64,000 nt of DNA from Microbacteriaceae bacterium (lineage in GTDB: Bacteria; Actinomycetota; Actinomycetes; Actinomycetales; Microbacteriaceae): NCBI GenBank assembly GCA_025352325.1, contig JANXTR010000009.1, positions 1-64,000 of the forward strand, written 5' to 3'. Positions 61,537 through 64,000 of this stretch are shown here, piece by piece. The position numbers and the translations under genes were made by a program. Each line of letters opens with the position of its first letter. Within the stretch, counting starts at the first letter, position 1. The notes beneath the pieces were generated by a model. The model was not told the DNA's origin. It made no database searches and worked only from the letters and a program-made list of their open reading frames with translations.

Positions 61537-62670
61537 GTGCCCTCCACGCTGACCCTCGACGCCTACGCCGCCCGCTTCGAGGACGAACCGGGCTACCTCG
61601 ACTTCGCCCGGGTCGGCCCGGTCGGCCGCACCGTGCATGAGGAGCTCGCCGCCCAGTACGGCACGCTCGCCCGCGGACGCTTCGGATCGCTCGACGCGGT
61701 CATGCATCAGAACGCCCGTGTGCAGTCCGCGGTCGCCGCCCTGACCGGATTCCGGCCAGACCAGGTCGTGTTCCAACCGAATACCAGCCAGGGCCTCATG
61801 CACGCCATGTTCGGGATCACCGGCGGGGTGAGTATGTCGCCCGCCGAGTTCCCGAGCGTCACTTTCGCCGCCGTGCGCGCGGCCCAGGCACTCGGCGTGC
61901 TCACCCCGAACTGGCTGGAGACCGACCACGGTCGGGTCACGCCTGGCAACCTGCGTGATCAGCTGAGCAGCTCGATCGTGGCGGTGGCGATCAGTCTCGT
62001 CGACTTCCGCACCGGGTATCTCGCCGACCTGGAAGGCATCCGCCAAGTCATCGGCGACCGGCTGCTGATCGTCGACGCCGCCCAGTGCTTCGGGGTCGTG
62101 GATGCGCCCTGGGCGCTCGCCGACGTTGTGGTCACCGGGGGGCAGAAGTGGCTGCGGGCGGGGTGGGGCACCGGATTCCTCGCCCTCAGCGATCGCGCCC
62201 GCGAGCACCTGACCCCGGTCTGGTCCGGCTTCAGCGGCACCGACGTACCGGGCACCCCGATGGACTCGGTCCCCGAGCCGACTCGCACTGCCGCCGCGTT
62301 CGAGGTGAGCAACCCGGATCCGATGGCGCAGGCCCGGTTCGCAGCATCCCTCGAAGAGATCGCCGCCGTCGGCGTGCCCGAGATCAACGCGCGGATCGCC
62401 GAGAACGTGTCGCGGATCATCGACCTCGCTGACGAGTTCGCCCTGCCGGTGGTCTCATCCCGCGCCGAGCCGGAGCGTGCGGGAATCGTCGTGCTCGAGC
62501 CCGCCCCCGACCAGCTCACAGTGCTCGCGGCATCCCTGCACAACCACGGCGTGACGGCCACGATTCGTCAGGACCGGGTGCGGCTCAGCCCGCATGTCAC
62601 GACCGACGAGGAGACCTTCAGCATGCTGAAGGCGGCGTTCGTCTCGTTCGGAACGGCCACCAGCGTCTGA
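61537..62670 (+). CDS. Class V aminotransferase-like PLP enzyme
   Basis: This 377-aa protein is related to cysteine desulfurases and kynureninases. It has the PLP Asp/Gln region LIVDAAQCFGV, the Schiff-base Lys in VTGGQKWLRAGWGTGF (about residue 204) and a C-terminal domain. No catalytic Cys loop typical of NifS/SufS is clear. Function unknown. A degenerate AAAGAT box precedes the GTG by 6 nt. Confidence 0.85.
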   Translation: MPSTLTLDAYAARFEDEPGYLDFARVGPVGRTVHEELAAQYGTLARGRFGSLDAVMHQNARVQSAVAALTGFRPDQVVFQPNTSQGLMHAMFGITGGVSMSPAEFPSVTFAAVRAAQALGVLTPNWLETDHGRVTPGNLRDQLSSSIVAVAISLVDFRTGYLADLEGIRQVIGDRLLIVDAAQCFGVVDAPWALADVVVTGGQKWLRAGWGTGFLALSDRAREHLTPVWSGFSGTDVPGTPMDSVPEPTRTAAAFEVSNPDPMAQARFAASLEEIAAVGVPEINARIAENVSRIIDLADEFALPVVSSRAEPERAGIVVLEPAPDQLTVLAASLHNHGVTATIRQDRVRLSPHVTTDEETFSMLKAAFVSFGTATSV

Positions 62671-62674
62671 AGGA

Positions 62675-62697
62675 CCGACGACCGGGACGGTCGTCGG
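62675..62697 (+). terminator. Hairpin after the aminotransferase gene
   Basis: Perfect 9-nt arms CCGACGACC/GGTCGTCGG with a 5-nt loop lie right after the stop codon. No T-run follows. A good candidate intrinsic terminator of the actinobacterial kind. Confidence 0.6.
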
Positions 62698-62839
62698 GGC
62701 TGGCGTCGCGGCGAAGATCAGAAATGATCTTTGCTCCCAGCTCCAGCGCCCCGAACTGGGGAACACATTCATCCAGACGTAACACACCGGGATGCGTGTC
62801 GAAACGCACGCGTCATCAGCGTGGGGTTAGCTTCAACTC

Positions 62840-62858
62840 ATCGGACACGGCGTCCGAT
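62840..62858. repeat. Hairpin before phoH
   Basis: ATCGGAC-ACGGC-GTCCGAT is a perfect 7-nt stem with a 5-nt loop. It sits just upstream of a TATAAG hexamer near 62870 and might be an operator for the phoH gene. Confidence 0.4.
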
Positions 62859-62949
62859 CGGAGCGGCCATATAAGTTCGCCCCGTAACCACCGGCCGCTT
62901 CGCCAACTGGATCCGGATGGCATCCGTGCCACTCGGGGATGGAGTGGTA

Positions 62950-64000
62950 GTGCCAGCGCTCAACGAACCCCTGCAGAAGTCCTCGAACCACTCGACTCAG
63001 AAGCAGGGGGAGCGCACCTACGTGCTCGACACCTCCGTGCTGCTGAGCGATCCGAAGGCGATGTTCCGCTTCGCCGAACACGCGGTCGTGCTCCCCGTCA
63101 TCGTGGTGAGTGAACTCGAAGCCAAACGGAACGACCCCGAGATCGGGTTCTTCGCCCGCCAGGCCCTGCGCAACCTCGACGAACTGCGGGTGCTCCACGA
63201 GCGCCTCGACTTCCCGATCGCCGTCGGCGAGGGAGGCGGCAGCCTCCGGGTCGAGCTCAACCACTCGAACATGTCGGTGCTCCCCTCGGGGCTGCAGCTC
63301 GGCGACAACGACTCGCGGATCCTCGCGGTGGCGCTCAACCTGTCGAACGACGGCCTGGATGTCGTGGTCGTCTCGAAGGATCTGCCGCTCCGCGTCAAGG
63401 CCGCCTCGATCGGCCTCGCCGCCGAGGAGTACCGCGCCGAACTCGCGGTCGACTCCGGCTGGACCGGGATGGCCGACATCGACATCTCCGGCGAGCAGAT
63501 GGCGCAGCTCTACGACAACGACACCATGTCGACGCGCGCGGTGCAGGACCTTCCGATCAACACGAGCCTCGTCATCCATTCGGATCGCGGATCGGCGCTC
63601 GGCCGGGTCTCGGGCAAGGGCACGCTCAGGGTGGTGCGGGGCGACCGCGACGTGTTCGGACTGCACGGCCGCAGCGCCGAGCAGCGTCTCGCCATCGACC
63701 TGCTGCTGGATACGGATGTCGGCATCGTCTCGCTCGGCGGGCGCGCGGGTACTGGCAAGAGCGCTCTGGCTCTCTGCGCCGGGCTGGAAGCGGTGCTCGA
63801 GAAGCAGCAGCACAAGAAGATCATGGTCTTCCGCCCGCTGTACGCGGTCGGCGGCCAGGAACTCGGCTACCTGCCCGGCGACGCCCAGGAGAAGATGAAC
63901 CCCTGGGGGCAGGCCGTGTTCGACACGCTCGGTGCCCTGGTCAGCGAGAACGTGCTCGAAGAGATCGTGGAGCGCGGCATCCTCGAGGTGCTGCCGCTAA
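62950..64000 (+). CDS. PIN-PhoH ATPase (PhoH2-type), partial
   Basis: About 350 residues are present before the window ends. An N-terminal PIN ribonuclease domain ([38 protein letters not shown]) is followed by a PhoH P-loop domain with Walker [12 protein letters not shown] (about 263-273). PhoH2 proteins combine RNA unwinding with cleavage. The GTG at 62950 has GGAG at 5 nt; an in-frame ATG at 62917 is an alternative. The 3' end is outside the window. The 279-nt upstream gap holds two hairpins and no small antitoxin-like gene. Confidence 0.88.
   Translation, partial: MPALNEPLQKSSNHSTQKQGERTYVLDTSVLLSDPKAMFRFAEHAVVLPVIVVSELEAKRNDPEIGFFARQALRNLDELRVLHERLDFPIAVGEGGGSLRVELNHSNMSVLPSGLQLGDNDSRILAVALNLSNDGLDVVVVSKDLPLRVKAASIGLAAEEYRAELAVDSGWTGMADIDISGEQMAQLYDNDTMSTRAVQDLPINTSLVIHSDRGSALGRVSGKGTLRVVRGDRDVFGLHGRSAEQRLAIDLLLDTDVGIVSLGGRAGTGKSALALCAGLEAVLEKQQHKKIMVFRPLYAVGGQELGYLPGDAQEKMNPWGQAVFDTLGALVSENVLEEIVERGILEVLPL

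Noticed and set aside
62724-62950. Antitoxin gene upstream of phoH, as phoAT in mycobacteria
   Set aside because: The open frame there is Ser/Arg-rich, overlaps the phoH start region and lacks start signals.

Overview
The window is high-G+C DNA whose gene families and gene order point to an actinobacterium, most likely a member of the Microbacteriaceae. Supporting signs are a DUF7882 protein, the greA-DUF4307-trhA-uppS order, the eno-ftsB-DUF501 order, an F420-type LLM oxidoreductase, and many start codons placed 5-8 nt after a TAnnnT box, which suggests leaderless mRNAs. This assignment is inferred from content; no 16S rRNA gene is present.

Layout. 1-2650: the right end of an IS3-family element interrupts a GH3 glycosidase, leaving only a frameshifted 3' half. 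An intact cytoplasmic-type GH10 xylanase follows, then a decayed IS3 OrfA relic. 2676-9228: a LacI regulator diverges from a carbohydrate ABC importer (lipoprotein and two permeases, no ATPase) and a GH2 glycosidase; two palindromic operator candidates lie between them. 9404-11866: glmU and prs. 11879-13736 (minus strand): a translationally coupled trio made of a 53-aa membrane protein, a cytochrome b6-type protein and a membrane protein with a large extracytoplasmic domain. This is the least understood and probably most interesting unit. 13808-17557: TfoX-like and membrane proteins, gnd divergent from gntK, and a 2-hydroxyacid dehydrogenase. 17709-29205: rplY, pth, mfd, a luciferase-domain protein, a CPBP protease, a DHA2 efflux pump, mazG, an SDR/TetR pair and hisS. 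29295-35435: eno, an LLM oxidoreductase, ftsB, DUF501, a membrane-anchored subtilase and type II NADH dehydrogenase.

35566-39100 is an old insertion at a tRNA gene. A 74-nt class-I tRNA-Leu(UAA) is followed by a broken tyrosine integrase, four small genes (one is DUF7882) and a 5'-truncated ABC-2 permease. 39132-46661 is accessory metabolism: VOC, SDR/TetR, transglutaminase-like, and a TetR-MFS-racemase-like-lactone oxidase operon behind a near-perfect palindrome. 46778-50108: apt, lemA, an M48 protease and a YcaQ-type glycosylase. 50140-56180 is a likely aminophosphonate locus: a PhnX-like hydrolase divergent from an amino-oxidising FAD enzyme and a complete ABC importer. 11-nt repeats resembling a PHO box lie before the importer. 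56212-64000: an AI-2E exporter-like protein, ilvA, greA, DUF4307, a small membrane protein, trhA, uppS, a class V aminotransferase-like protein and a PIN-PhoH ATPase that runs off the window. mca, expected between DUF4307 and the small membrane protein by comparison with Mycobacterium, is absent.

Two dispersed repeat families were seen. One is a palindromic element of about 77 bp, present after the MFS gene and after ilvA. The other is a short GGTCTCGAC-type element; one copy is built into the ilvA coding sequence.
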